Position numbers and translations under genes: made by a program. From the NCBI RefSeq assembly GCF_037975215.1, contig NZ_CP150239.1, positions 1,402,001-1,466,000 on the forward strand: a DNA stretch of 64,000 nucleotides. The letters run 5' to 3'. The notes under the pieces are model-generated. The model saw only the letters and a program-made list of their open reading frames with translations. It was not told the DNA's origin and ran no database searches. Of this stretch, positions 45,770 to 53,985 are shown in pieces; position 1 is the stretch's first letter; every line of letters begins with the position of its first letter. This stretch comes from Solibacillus sp. FSL R5-0449 (GTDB taxonomy: Bacteria > Bacillota > Bacilli > Bacillales_A > Planococcaceae).

Positions 45770-45810
45770 TAAAATCCCTTTTGAAGCTAATCAATCAAAA
45801 GGGATTTTCT
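45770..45810. terminator. Terminator after the membrane-anchored protein
   Basis: AAAATCCCTTTTGA pairs with TCAAAAGGGATTTT, T-rich on both strands; between convergent genes. Confidence 0.88.
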
Positions 45811-45824
45811 ATATAGCGTCGGTA

Positions 45825-47111
45825 TTATCGCTTGAATATTTCAGTCAATGCTCTGCCATCTGTATTTCCAAAGTCCAAATCTAAAATATGTGCAATGGTC
45901 GGACCGATGTCAACGACACAAGCTTCGCCAATTGTTGAGCCGGCTTTCACACCGTTGCCTGAAATAATCAGGTTGCTCGTATAATCGGGTTTATTAGGGG
46001 AGTAACCATGTGTCGCATACTTTTCGCCAAGTGCATGTAAGTCGACCACAACTTCCTGTAAATGGTCATCTTCAAAAGCAAAGCCTTCTTTCGCTTCAAT
46101 CATATAATGGAATTTACTGGCCACATGAAGTTCCTGTAATTCCTCCGCACTTAAAATCGCTTCGATGCCGTAAGCCTCATTCCGTGCAGCATCCTGTAAA
46201 ATTGTAAGCGCTATCTTTTCTGCTTCTACATCACCGGGCTGTACATGTAAATACGCGGCTCCACCAGCACTTTGAACATATGCACGCCAATGCCAGTTTC
46301 CATTCTCCTCATAAATCAGGCCTTCCTCGTATAAAATCCGGTTCAAATACACTTTATACTGAACATCGAGCTGACTATGATCTCCGACGATTATAAAAGT
46401 CGTTTCTTCATAAATATCCGCATCGATTGTCGCCTGGATGAGGTCTCCAATTCGGCGATCCATCCGTTCAATGACTTCTTCGATATGAGGCCCCTTTGTT
46501 CCATGTAAATGCTTCGTATCATCGAGATCAATTAAATGCATTAGAAGTAAATTCGGCTTTTTCTTTTTAATCGTATCTACTGCACATAGTGTTGTGAAAT
46601 CATCCAAATACGGCTGCTGAATCCCTTGCCGAACTTTTCCGTACTTCAGTTCCATTTGCATCGTAAACAATTTACTGCCGCTTTTCAGTATTTTCAGTGC
46701 CTGGTTTTCATTTTTAATCGCTTTTATTTCGGGAATATTAAAGTGAATATCCGCTTTTCCTGATACTGGCCATAAAAGTCCTGCAGTTGTAAGTCCTTGT
46801 TTTCGAGCTGCCTCATATACAGTTGGAGCTTGGATATCACTTCGGAACCAGTGCCATTTCTGATCGTTTTCGGGCACGAATGGCTGAAATGGATTGTTAT
46901 GAAAAACTCCGTGCCGGTCTGGGTAAACACCTGTCACATAGGAGCTGTGTATAACATAGGTGAGGGTAGGGTAGACACTTTTCATTAAATTTGTGGAGGC
47001 CCCTCGTTCAATCAGTTTTGCTAAATTCGGTTTCGATGCTGCACTTTCCCAATTATCTTTAGAAAAGGCATCATATGAAACAACGATTACATATTTATGA
47101 TTTTTATTCAT
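45825..47111 (-). CDS. Alkaline-phosphatase-superfamily phosphodiesterase
   Basis: 428 residues. Opening block VIVVSYDAF has a metal-ligand Asp; the nucleophile Thr is in SVYPTLTYVIHSSYVTG; later metal sites are DLDDTKH and IVGDHSQLD, matching the nucleotide pyrophosphatase/phosphodiesterase family. No signal peptide, so it probably acts inside the cell. It starts 4 bases after the MFS gene on the same strand, so the two are an operon. The substrate (nucleotide or phosphonate) is unknown. Confidence 0.83.
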   Translation of the reverse strand: MNKNHKYVIVVSYDAFSKDNWESAASKPNLAKLIERGASTNLMKSVYPTLTYVIHSSYVTGVYPDRHGVFHNNPFQPFVPENDQKWHWFRSDIQAPTVYEAARKQGLTTAGLLWPVSGKADIHFNIPEIKAIKNENQALKILKSGSKLFTMQMELKYGKVRQGIQQPYLDDFTTLCAVDTIKKKKPNLLLMHLIDLDDTKHLHGTKGPHIEEVIERMDRRIGDLIQATIDADIYEETTFIIVGDHSQLDVQYKVYLNRILYEEGLIYEENGNWHWRAYVQSAGGAAYLHVQPGDVEAEKIALTILQDAARNEAYGIEAILSAEELQELHVASKFHYMIEAKEGFAFEDDHLQEVVVDLHALGEKYATHGYSPNKPDYTSNLIISGNGVKAGSTIGEACVVDIGPTIAHILDLDFGNTDGRALTEIFKR

Positions 47112-47115
47112 TTGA

Positions 47116-48363
47116 TCACCCTGCTAATTTAGTTTGTTCATGCGCATCTTTTGGCAGCATTAAAAAGACAATGAGCCCGATTATGAATAAAGGAATAATA
47201 GATAAAATACTGTATCTCGCATCGCCGGTCATCGTTGTTGTCAGTGCCATTAAAAAAGGACCGATAATCGCGGCAAACTTCCCGAAAATATTATAGAAAC
47301 CGAAAAATTCATTGGAGCGTTCTTTCGGAATAATTTTCCCGTAATAGGAACGGCTGAGTGCCTGAATACCGCCTTGTGCAGATCCTATCATTATTCCTAA
47401 AATAAAGATATGCCACAATTCTGAAATGAAAAATGCAGCGATACAGGCAATCATATAAGTCATAATGCCGACAATAATTAATGCCCTTGTCGAATATTTT
47501 TTTGCAAGTGAACCGTAAAGCAGAGCAAAAGGAAAGGCTACAATTTGAATAACAAGTAAAATGGCCAAAAGCATAAATGTATTCAGCCCGTCGGAGCCTA
47601 AAACACTTGTCGCGTACGGAACAACCATTTTTATAATTGTATCGACACCATCGATATAGCAGAAATAAGCGATTAAAAACATGAATACGATTTTATAGTC
47701 TTTAATATTTAAAAAGGTTTGACCTAATCGCTTGAAACTATTGCCGATCGGATTCGGCTCGGGTTCTATATAATGGCGCTGTTTGACGTCTTTAATCATC
47801 GGAATCGTCAGTAATCCCCACCATAGCGCGGTAATACAAAAGCCGATCTGATAACCGATCGCCGCACCCATCCCCATCACTAAGATGACGACTAAACTAA
47901 TCCCAAATGGAATGACACTTGAAATGTAGCCGAAAGCAAAGCCGGATGATGATACTTTATCCATTTTCTCATCTGTTGTTACATCGACCAAGAAAGAATC
48001 ATAGAAAATATTGGCGCCTGCAAAACCGATACATGAAAGAATGTACATGACGATTAATAGCTGCCATTGCCCACTATCCGGTGAAATAAATGTAAAGGAA
48101 AGAGTGGAAATAATTCCGACTAACGCAAAAAATGTGAAGAAACGTTTTTTCTTGTCCTTATAATCAGCAAAGGCTCCTAATATAGGACTAAGAACGGCGA
48201 CAAGTATACTTGCGAGTGAATTGAAGTAACCTAAATCCATGTTGTTCACACCTTGAAACATCCCGAAAACAATGGGAAAAAGCGCGGTAGTGATTGCAAT
48301 GGAATAAGCCGAATTCCCGCAGTCGTATAAAATCCAGGACTTTTCTTCTTTTGTCAGCTTCAC
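47116..48363 (-). CDS. UMF1/Atg22-like MFS transporter
   Basis: 415 residues, about 12 helices. WILYDCGNSAYSIAITTALFP is the characteristic N-terminus of the UMF1 (vacuole effluxer Atg22-like) group. AGGAGG is 10 bases before the GTG start. It is paired with a phosphodiesterase-type enzyme, which may process the imported compound, an inference from the operon only. The substrate is unknown. Confidence 0.83.
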   Translation of the reverse strand: MKLTKEEKSWILYDCGNSAYSIAITTALFPIVFGMFQGVNNMDLGYFNSLASILVAVLSPILGAFADYKDKKKRFFTFFALVGIISTLSFTFISPDSGQWQLLIVMYILSCIGFAGANIFYDSFLVDVTTDEKMDKVSSSGFAFGYISSVIPFGISLVVILVMGMGAAIGYQIGFCITALWWGLLTIPMIKDVKQRHYIEPEPNPIGNSFKRLGQTFLNIKDYKIVFMFLIAYFCYIDGVDTIIKMVVPYATSVLGSDGLNTFMLLAILLVIQIVAFPFALLYGSLAKKYSTRALIIVGIMTYMIACIAAFFISELWHIFILGIMIGSAQGGIQALSRSYYGKIIPKERSNEFFGFYNIFGKFAAIIGPFLMALTTTMTGDARYSILSIIPLFIIGLIVFLMLPKDAHEQTKLAG

Positions 48364-48518
48364 TTACATAAAACCTCCTAACCTACTATTTTCAGTAATT
48401 ATACCATTATCTTGAAATTGATAAGCGGAACCATACAGAAATTTCATATTAAAGAAATATTCTTTACGCAAACTCTGTATAATGGAAGTTATCTCTCAAA
48501 ATTTTCAGGAGGCAGGCT

Positions 48519-49691
48519 ATGGCAAGGATTTTTAATTATTTTCATCCGCTTGTATGGATTATATTAAGTGGCACGATATTTGTACGGACTGCGAGTTTCA
48601 TGGCAATCCCGTTTTTAGCTTTATATTTACATAATGAACTACAGGCCTCACCTTTATTAATCGGCGTTACAATTGGAATTGCCCCTCTGTTTTCAACATT
48701 CGGCGGGTTAATCGGCGGTTATTTAACCGATCGATTCGGACGAAAAGCGGTTATTATAATTACAGTCTTTATATGGAGCCTTACATTCGTTGGGTTTGCG
48801 TTAGCTCCTTCAGCTGTTTACTTTGTCGTGTTGAATGCGGTGAACGGGCTATGCCGCTCATTTTTTGAACCGGGTACGCAAGCGCTGATGATTGATTTTA
48901 CGGAAGATGCCAAAAAAAGAAGGCTATTTTCCGTACGGTATACGGCCATTAATATAGCGGCTGTTATGGGACCGTTGCTCGGTGTCTGGGTCGCAAGTTT
49001 ATCAAGTCCGGCGACACCGTTTATGATTACCGGCATTATGTATGCGCTGTATGGCATCTTTTTACTTATCGTATTAAACCGTTATGAAATGAAGCAAAAA
49101 AGGCTTAAGTCAGATCATCAAATCCGGTCGGTATTACAAGCGGTGTTCCATGATCAGAAGCTGCTGCTGTTTATCGCAGGGGGCATTTTGATCACGGTTG
49201 GATATTCCCAGTTCAACTCGACACTCCCACAGTTCATTAATATGAATGTGGAGGATGGGGTGAAGCTATTTTCCTATGTGATTGTCGCAAACTCCATTAC
49301 AGTACTGGCATTTCAGCTGCCTTTAACCGTATTAAGCGAGAGAATTTCAATATACAGTTCGCTGAAAATCGGTGTCGTCATTTTTGCGGTCGGATTATTT
49401 CTGTTTGGTGTTTCCGACAGTTCTTGGATGTTCATTGCGAGTATGATTGTGTTCTCGGTCGGTGAGATTTTCTGTTTTCCGATGATGAATGCAGTTATTG
49501 AGGAAATTGCACCTGAGGATCAGAAGGGGACGTATCTTGGTGCGTCACAGTTTAAAAATATAGGAGGTTTTCTCGGACCGATTATCGGTGGATGGCTGTT
49601 AACGGTTTATATCGATTATATGTTTGCGACGATTTCATTAATCATGCTTTGCAGTATTTTTATATATAACCGAGCGCAAAGGCTGACGTGA
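48519..49691 (+). CDS. MFS drug-exporter-like protein
   Basis: 390 residues with 12 predicted helices. GGYLTDRFGRKAV is MFS motif A between helices 2 and 3, and the pattern resembles MdtG/YttB-type exporters. GGAGGC precedes the ATG. Divergent from the UMF1 gene. The substrate is unknown. Confidence 0.83.
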   Translation: MARIFNYFHPLVWIILSGTIFVRTASFMAIPFLALYLHNELQASPLLIGVTIGIAPLFSTFGGLIGGYLTDRFGRKAVIIITVFIWSLTFVGFALAPSAVYFVVLNAVNGLCRSFFEPGTQALMIDFTEDAKKRRLFSVRYTAINIAAVMGPLLGVWVASLSSPATPFMITGIMYALYGIFLLIVLNRYEMKQKRLKSDHQIRSVLQAVFHDQKLLLFIAGGILITVGYSQFNSTLPQFINMNVEDGVKLFSYVIVANSITVLAFQLPLTVLSERISIYSSLKIGVVIFAVGLFLFGVSDSSWMFIASMIVFSVGEIFCFPMMNAVIEEIAPEDQKGTYLGASQFKNIGGFLGPIIGGWLLTVYIDYMFATISLIMLCSIFIYNRAQRLT

Positions 49692-49864
49692 ATTGTGAAC
49701 GATCGGTAAGTAATAAACCGAAAGAGCTGCACATAAAGTGAAGCAGGCTTCATTAATGAAAAAACTTGATTAATAGAACTTCATTAAGTACAATGAACAC
49801 TTTGAATACATATGAAGTGCGCGGTAATTTCCGCTAAAAGACTTTACAACAAAGAGGTGACATC

Positions 49865-50530
49865 ATGAAAGGTCGAACGCATTTAACAATTGGTTTAGGA
49901 ATCGGTGCAGTGGCATCTGTCAGCCAGGCACCTGAGATGATTCCGGTTGTTTTAGCTGTATCCGCGGTAGCTTCACTTGCGCCGGATTTGGATGGGAACA
50001 ATCTGTTGAATAAACATGTAACAAAAACCGCGAAACAAATAAAAAAGGGCGGACAAATGGTCGGCGGAATTATAATGATTCTATCGTTGGCAGCCTACTT
50101 AAATCTTTTGCCTTTTCTGGATGGTGAATGGTTTACGCAGCAAAATAAGCTGCTGTTTTTAGCGTTGGGTGCTATTATTATCGCAATGTCCATGAGAAGT
50201 CAGGAAACGCTGAAAAATATTTTAATGACGGTTTTAAGTTTATTTCTTCTGTACTATGCAGTTACCGATGAACTATGGTGGCTCGTACTGTTTGCTGTAT
50301 ACATAGGGGCAGCTGGCTGGTTCCCGCACCGAGGTTTTACTCACACAATATGGGCTGTGGTGTTTTGGGCATATATGTCTCATCTGCTGGAAGTAAGTAC
50401 AGGTGCGGAAAATTTAGCAATCATCTCCACTATGGCCTATTTATCTCATATATTAGGTGATATGATGACGAAAAAAGGGGTTAAATTTCTCGCACCGATT
50501 ACGAATAAAGTATTTAAAATACGAATATAG
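49865..50530 (+). CDS. YdjM-like membrane metal-dependent hydrolase
   Basis: 221 residues, four predicted helices. The motifs KGRTHLTIGLGIG, SLAPDLDG and HRGFTHTIWAVV carry the His and Asp residues of the YdjM (PF04307) family of membrane-bound phosphohydrolase-like proteins. AAAGAGGTG is upstream of the ATG. Single-gene unit with its own terminator. The substrate is unknown. Confidence 0.8.
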   Translation: MKGRTHLTIGLGIGAVASVSQAPEMIPVVLAVSAVASLAPDLDGNNLLNKHVTKTAKQIKKGGQMVGGIIMILSLAAYLNLLPFLDGEWFTQQNKLLFLALGAIIIAMSMRSQETLKNILMTVLSLFLLYYAVTDELWWLVLFAVYIGAAGWFPHRGFTHTIWAVVFWAYMSHLLEVSTGAENLAIISTMAYLSHILGDMMTKKGVKFLAPITNKVFKIRI

Positions 50531-50540
50531 ATTTTAAGGG

Positions 50541-50587
50541 AAGGTCTTTCATCAGTTTCAATGAACTGTCGAAAGATCTTTTTTTAG
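50541..50587 (+). terminator. Terminator after the YdjM-like gene
   Basis: AAGGTCTTTC (50541-50550) and GAAAGATCTT (50571-50580) form the stem, with an inner AGTTTCA/GAACT pairing, followed by TTTTTT. Confidence 0.75.
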
Positions 50588-50694
50588 TTGATTATTATTC
50601 ACTGCATAGAATTCTGCCATAAGCTATAATAAAGTAAATGATTACAAGTTAAATAAACAATAATGCCCAATACAGATGTAGAGGAGGGTGAAGT

Positions 50695-51681
50695 ATGATT
50701 GAAATGCATCGAAGAAATTCATTATTACTTCTATTAATAAGTGTATTTTATTTTACACAAATAATAATTAATATATCGATTGAAGGTATAGCGAGTATTT
50801 TTCCTCCAGCATTCTTCTTTGGAATCTTTGGGCTCATCATGATTTTGCTAATTCAAAAGAAAGTAAACGCCAAATTCACAATGTATGTCATGATCATCAG
50901 TATGTACTTATATTTTTATTATCTGCTTAATGATTCGCCGTATTTAGTAAATTATTTCTTCATGTGGCTCGCCCTTCCGCTAAGTGCCATATATCAGCAG
51001 ATCAAAGCTGTTTTGCTGGCAGGGGCCGCTTCGATCATTCTTACATTCTATTCGTTTTTCTATCTTCACGATGAAATTTTTCCGAATGTCGTCAAGGAAG
51101 ACTTTATTTATTTAATACTGTTTGGAATATTTATCACTATTTTTCTTATTGTTTTCATCCTTAAAGTGAGGGAAGCTAATGACAAGTTACAGGACTTGGC
51201 TTATCACGATCCTTTAACTGGTGCAGCAAACCGTTCATTGCTTAGGGAAAAGTTTGATTTAATGAAGCATGAAAATGTCGACTCAATAGCCTTATTGTTC
51301 CTTGATATGAACGGCTTTAAAAAGATTAATGATACATACGGCCATGAAATTGGGGATCAATTATTACAGATTATTGTTCTAAGGATCGATGGCGTATTAA
51401 GGGAAACCGATTTACTGTGCCGGTTAGGGGGAGATGAATTCGTCGTTCTAACGGCTAATGTGAATAATTCGATATTGAAAAAGATAATGAATCGAATCCA
51501 ATCTGCTCTAGAGAAGCCAATGATTCTAGATCAGCATATTATCAATGTTTCGGCAAGCATTGGATGGCACTATACAACGGATGTTGCATATGCAGATCTG
51601 GACGATATGATTAAAGCATCGGACCGAGCAATGTACATAGAGAAAGAATTGAAAAAACGGCAGGAAGATGCGATTAAATAA
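50695..51681 (+). CDS. Membrane diguanylate cyclase (GGDEF)
   Basis: 328 residues. Five or six helices in the first 165 residues, then a GGDEF domain. RLGGDEFVVL gives an intact active site (near residue 245), and RETD five residues before it is the RxxD inhibitory site, so it should make cyclic di-GMP with feedback control. GAGGAGG precedes the ATG. Its stop touches the left terminal repeat of repeat copy 3, whose hairpin acts as terminator. Confidence 0.9.
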   Translation: MIEMHRRNSLLLLLISVFYFTQIIINISIEGIASIFPPAFFFGIFGLIMILLIQKKVNAKFTMYVMIISMYLYFYYLLNDSPYLVNYFFMWLALPLSAIYQQIKAVLLAGAASIILTFYSFFYLHDEIFPNVVKEDFIYLILFGIFITIFLIVFILKVREANDKLQDLAYHDPLTGAANRSLLREKFDLMKHENVDSIALLFLDMNGFKKINDTYGHEIGDQLLQIIVLRIDGVLRETDLLCRLGGDEFVVLTANVNNSILKKIMNRIQSALEKPMILDQHIINVSASIGWHYTTDVAYADLDDMIKASDRAMYIEKELKKRQEDAIK

Positions 51682-51924
51682 TGAGGGGGGACATAACTCA
51701 AAAACGCTATTTTTCTTTGGAAAAATAGCGTTTTTTTGCTGAGCGTTAAAATTGATTTCCATTCCGGGACGCTTTCCGCGGGCGTGGCCTGAGCCTGTAG
51801 TCTCAGGCGTCACGCTATTCCCGCAGGAGTCGCCCTCCATTCCAATCAATTTTGCAATATATCCATTTCTTAATAAAGGCTTTCCTTTTATTTTGCAATA
51901 ATTCTAATTATGTCCCGGCCTCTT
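51682..51924. repeat. Interspersed repeat element, copy 3 (internally deleted)
   Basis: 243 bp with terminal repeats TGAGGGGGGACATAA (51682-51696) and TTATGTCCCGGCCTCTT (51908-51924). It lacks the inner ACAAAAGC palindrome present in copies 1 and 2 but keeps the terminator hairpin (51702-51737) and the GC-rich core. Same orientation as copy 2. It lies between the GGDEF gene and an Rgg-like regulator, which converge. Confidence 0.85.
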
Positions 51925-52014
51925 ATTTTTATTGTCTTCATCGACGGCTGCTTTTAGTAGATAAACGGCAATAACACTAGCCATCTTCAATACACCAAGA
52001 ATCTCGTATTGCAC
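51904..52014 (-). CDS. Candidate small hydrophobic ORF after the Rgg-like gene
   Basis: On the minus strand a GTG opens a 36-codon frame 15 bases after the regulator's stop. Its middle is a hydrophobic helix (VLKMASVIAVYLLKAAV) followed by a charged tail encoded partly by the repeat element. No ribosome binding site is visible. Its position, like papR after plcR, makes it worth noting, but it may be a chance frame. Confidence 0.2.
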   Translation of the reverse strand: MQYEILGVLKMASVIAVYLLKAAVDEDNKNKRPGHN

Positions 52015-52029
52015 ATCTATTTTTTTATA

Positions 52030-52887
52030 TTAATTGGAGCATTTATCGATTTCTGTTTCTAATATGGAAAGCAATTCGATTTCGTCTAAAACTTCCAACA
52101 TATTCATCCCTTTAGTTTGCCAATATAATCCGCAATGACCCAAATTATTTAAACAAATCCCTTTACGTATATAACATATAGACAGATTTATAAAAAGTTT
52201 CTCTATTTTACATAGTTCAATAGAGTTTTCTAATTGTTTTAAAGCCATATGATAATCGTGATTTTTTAAATATAACAAAGAGAGATTAATTAAAAAATTT
52301 ATTTTAATCCGGTTTATATTCTGGAAGTTTTTGTATTTTTCAATATGTCGAAAAGCGAATTTTTTCATTTCGACAGCGGTTTCAATCGGAAAAATATAAA
52401 GTATGGAATTTAGTAAAAAGATATCGGACAAGTACAAGTCGTCTCTACGCGATAGTTCTGTCCAAATGGGCTCGGCAAGTAATTTCGCACTATGAAAATC
52501 GTTCGTATTAGCCAATATTGTTAAACTTTTTATAATGATAAATATTTTATTAATTAAATTATCATCAGGAAATTCCTTTAAAAATGAAATACAACTTCTC
52601 TGTAATTGCAATAAATTTTCCGAATTATTATATGTTTGATTATAGAAATTCGTAATAATTTCATCCCTTAACGGCATGATATACCCATTATCAATATATC
52701 TAAATTCTTCATAGGATGTTTCAATTCGTACTAAAAATTCACTTAAAGTTGAATGCTTAATATCTTTATTTTCACCTAGTTCAAATTTGGAGAAATTCCC
52801 TTGAGTACAAATATTGTTGGATACATATTTCTGTGAAAATCCTTTGCCGACTCTAATTTTTTTTAATGTTTTTCCGTAATTATTCAT
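52030..52887 (-). CDS. Rgg/MutR-type transcriptional regulator
   Basis: 285 residues. The N-terminal XRE helix-turn-helix (GKTLKKIRVGKGFSQKYVS...NFSKFELGEN) matches the Rgg/GadR/MutR family; the C-terminal 220 residues are TPR-like helices (MALKQLENSIEL, AVEMKKFAFRHIEKY) that in this family bind short hydrophobic peptides. GGAGG lies 5 bases before the ATG at 52887 on the minus strand. A tiny hydrophobic peptide gene with the opposite orientation starts 88 bases away, the arrangement of streptococcal rgg/shp pairs. Confidence 0.78.
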   Translation of the reverse strand: MNNYGKTLKKIRVGKGFSQKYVSNNICTQGNFSKFELGENKDIKHSTLSEFLVRIETSYEEFRYIDNGYIMPLRDEIITNFYNQTYNNSENLLQLQRSCISFLKEFPDDNLINKIFIIIKSLTILANTNDFHSAKLLAEPIWTELSRRDDLYLSDIFLLNSILYIFPIETAVEMKKFAFRHIEKYKNFQNINRIKINFLINLSLLYLKNHDYHMALKQLENSIELCKIEKLFINLSICYIRKGICLNNLGHCGLYWQTKGMNMLEVLDEIELLSILETEIDKCSN

Positions 52888-52906
52888 AATACCCTCCAAA
52901 TATTCA

Positions 52907-52956
52907 TTTACTAATATTATAAGTTTGTGAAGTGTAATTTATGTAAAATTAGTAAA
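52907..52956. promoter_or_regulatory. Inverted repeat between the Rgg-like gene and the peptide gene
   Basis: TTTACTAAT (52907-52915) and ATTAGTAAA (52948-52956) are perfect inverted arms 32 bp apart, centred in the 87-bp divergent gap. A TATAAT for the regulator lies at 52916-52921 on the minus strand. Confidence 0.5.
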
Positions 52957-52974
52957 AAAAGGGGGGGTGAGAAA

Positions 52975-53034
52975 GTGGTTGAGTTTATTATTATCGCGCT
53001 GGAATTATGGATTGTAGGAATTGGCGGGGGATAA
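52975..53034 (+). CDS. SHP-like short hydrophobic peptide
   Basis: GTG start 7 bases after GGGGGGG, stop TAA; the whole product is MVEFIIIALELWIVGIGGG. Streptococcal SHP signalling peptides are tiny, hydrophobic, often start the mature part with Glu or Asp, and end in Gly residues; they bind Rgg regulators encoded next door. Here the mature form could be the ELWIVGIGGG tail. A longer in-frame GTG at 52927 has no ribosome binding site. It is a candidate only, resting on size, composition, ribosome binding site and position. Confidence 0.45.
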   Translation: MVEFIIIALELWIVGIGGG

Positions 53035-53259
53035 AAAGACATTTTCAGTAAAATGATGGCACCAGTCGTAATAGATTCCCAACTCGTACGCCTGGTGCAT
53101 CTTCTTCTGAAATATTTCAATAAAACGTAATGTTTTGGTTGTATTATTCTTAGGGAAATCCCCTTTATATAATAAGGGATAAGCATTCTATTCAGTCTTT
53201 TTAATTAAAAACGAACAGAAGTTCAGGTTTTAAGACTAAAAAGATAAGGGGAATGACGA

Positions 53260-53811
53260 ATGAAGATATTGAATCCTGATGTCGTGAATAGTAATGTGTT
53301 TAAAAGTTTTTTAGAGATTGAAGACTACAACAAACTGTATAATGCATACTTGCAGGATCCGACAAGTTCGAATGCGGATGCTTTAAATGAACAATTTAAA
53401 TACTTTGAAAAACTGATTATACGTATCGCCTATATAAAAAAAGCAATTATATATGAATCAAAAAAATTTGATTCAAAGCTAAGAGAGTACAATAAAAAAT
53501 ACGAATTAAATTTGGTTGCACCTATAAATGAAAGCCTGACAATGGTAGACACCGTTCAAGATGAAAATTCTTCTGTACAATTCGAAAGCATTTTTGAGAA
53601 TGACTTAGAGAGCTTGTTGAGTGATGAAATGTTAATAACTTTGTTAAAACGTTTAAATACAAAGCAAAAGCAAGTATTGTATTACCGGTATGTAAACGAG
53701 TTAACTGAGAAGGAAATTGCGAAGATTTACAATGTTTCACAACAAGCCATTTCTAAGATGATTCATAAAGCAATTAGAATTTTGAGAGAAGGGAGGGAGG
53801 AAAATGATTGA
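53260..53811 (+). CDS. Sigma-70 family protein with region 4 (SigO/YvrI-like)
   Basis: 183 residues. The last 60 residues are sigma region 4 with a clear helix-turn-helix (LTEKEIAKIYNVSQQAISKM) that recognises -35 elements. The first 120 residues have no canonical region 2, though they are helical. In Bacillus subtilis SigO (YvrI) is such a factor; it needs the small protein RsoA, which supplies region 2, and both lie near yvrJ. Here a YvrJ-type gene overlaps this one by 8 bases and an RsoA-like gene follows. AAGGGG precedes the ATG. Confidence 0.7.
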   Translation: MKILNPDVVNSNVFKSFLEIEDYNKLYNAYLQDPTSSNADALNEQFKYFEKLIIRIAYIKKAIIYESKKFDSKLREYNKKYELNLVAPINESLTMVDTVQDENSSVQFESIFENDLESLLSDEMLITLLKRLNTKQKQVLYYRYVNELTEKEIAKIYNVSQQAISKMIHKAIRILREGREEND

Positions 53812-53971
53812 GGGGCAGCTGTTTCAAATATTAGGGAATTTCGGATTTCCCATTACGATAGCAATTTATTTATTAATGCGATTTGAAGGCAAAATCGATT
53901 CTTTACGAAATTCAATTGACGTATTATCGAATGACCTCACAAAGACAAATCATGAAAGGAGTAAAAAATAG
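53804..53971 (+). CDS. yvrJ: YvrJ-family small membrane protein (55 aa)
   Basis: Start ATG inside the end of the sigma gene, after GGGAGGGAGG. The product has one hydrophobic helix (FGFPITIAIYLLMRFEGKID) and a charged tail (NSIDVLSNDLTK), the YvrJ pattern. YvrJ is encoded with the SigO/RsoA regulon in Bacillus subtilis, which supports the sigma module reading. Related short proteins (BhlA/UviB) are phage holin-like, but no phage genes are nearby. Confidence 0.65.
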   Translation: MIEGQLFQILGNFGFPITIAIYLLMRFEGKIDSLRNSIDVLSNDLTKTNHERSKK

Positions 53972-53985
53972 AGGGGAGGTTAACT

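Noticed and set aside
52917-53186. Minus-strand frame covering the SHP-like gene
   Set aside because: It has no ribosome binding site and its composition is not protein-like; the plus-strand peptide frame has a good site.
53804-53971. YvrJ-type gene as a phage holin marking a prophage
   Set aside because: No phage structural, lysis or integrase genes are near; the sigma-module context explains it better.
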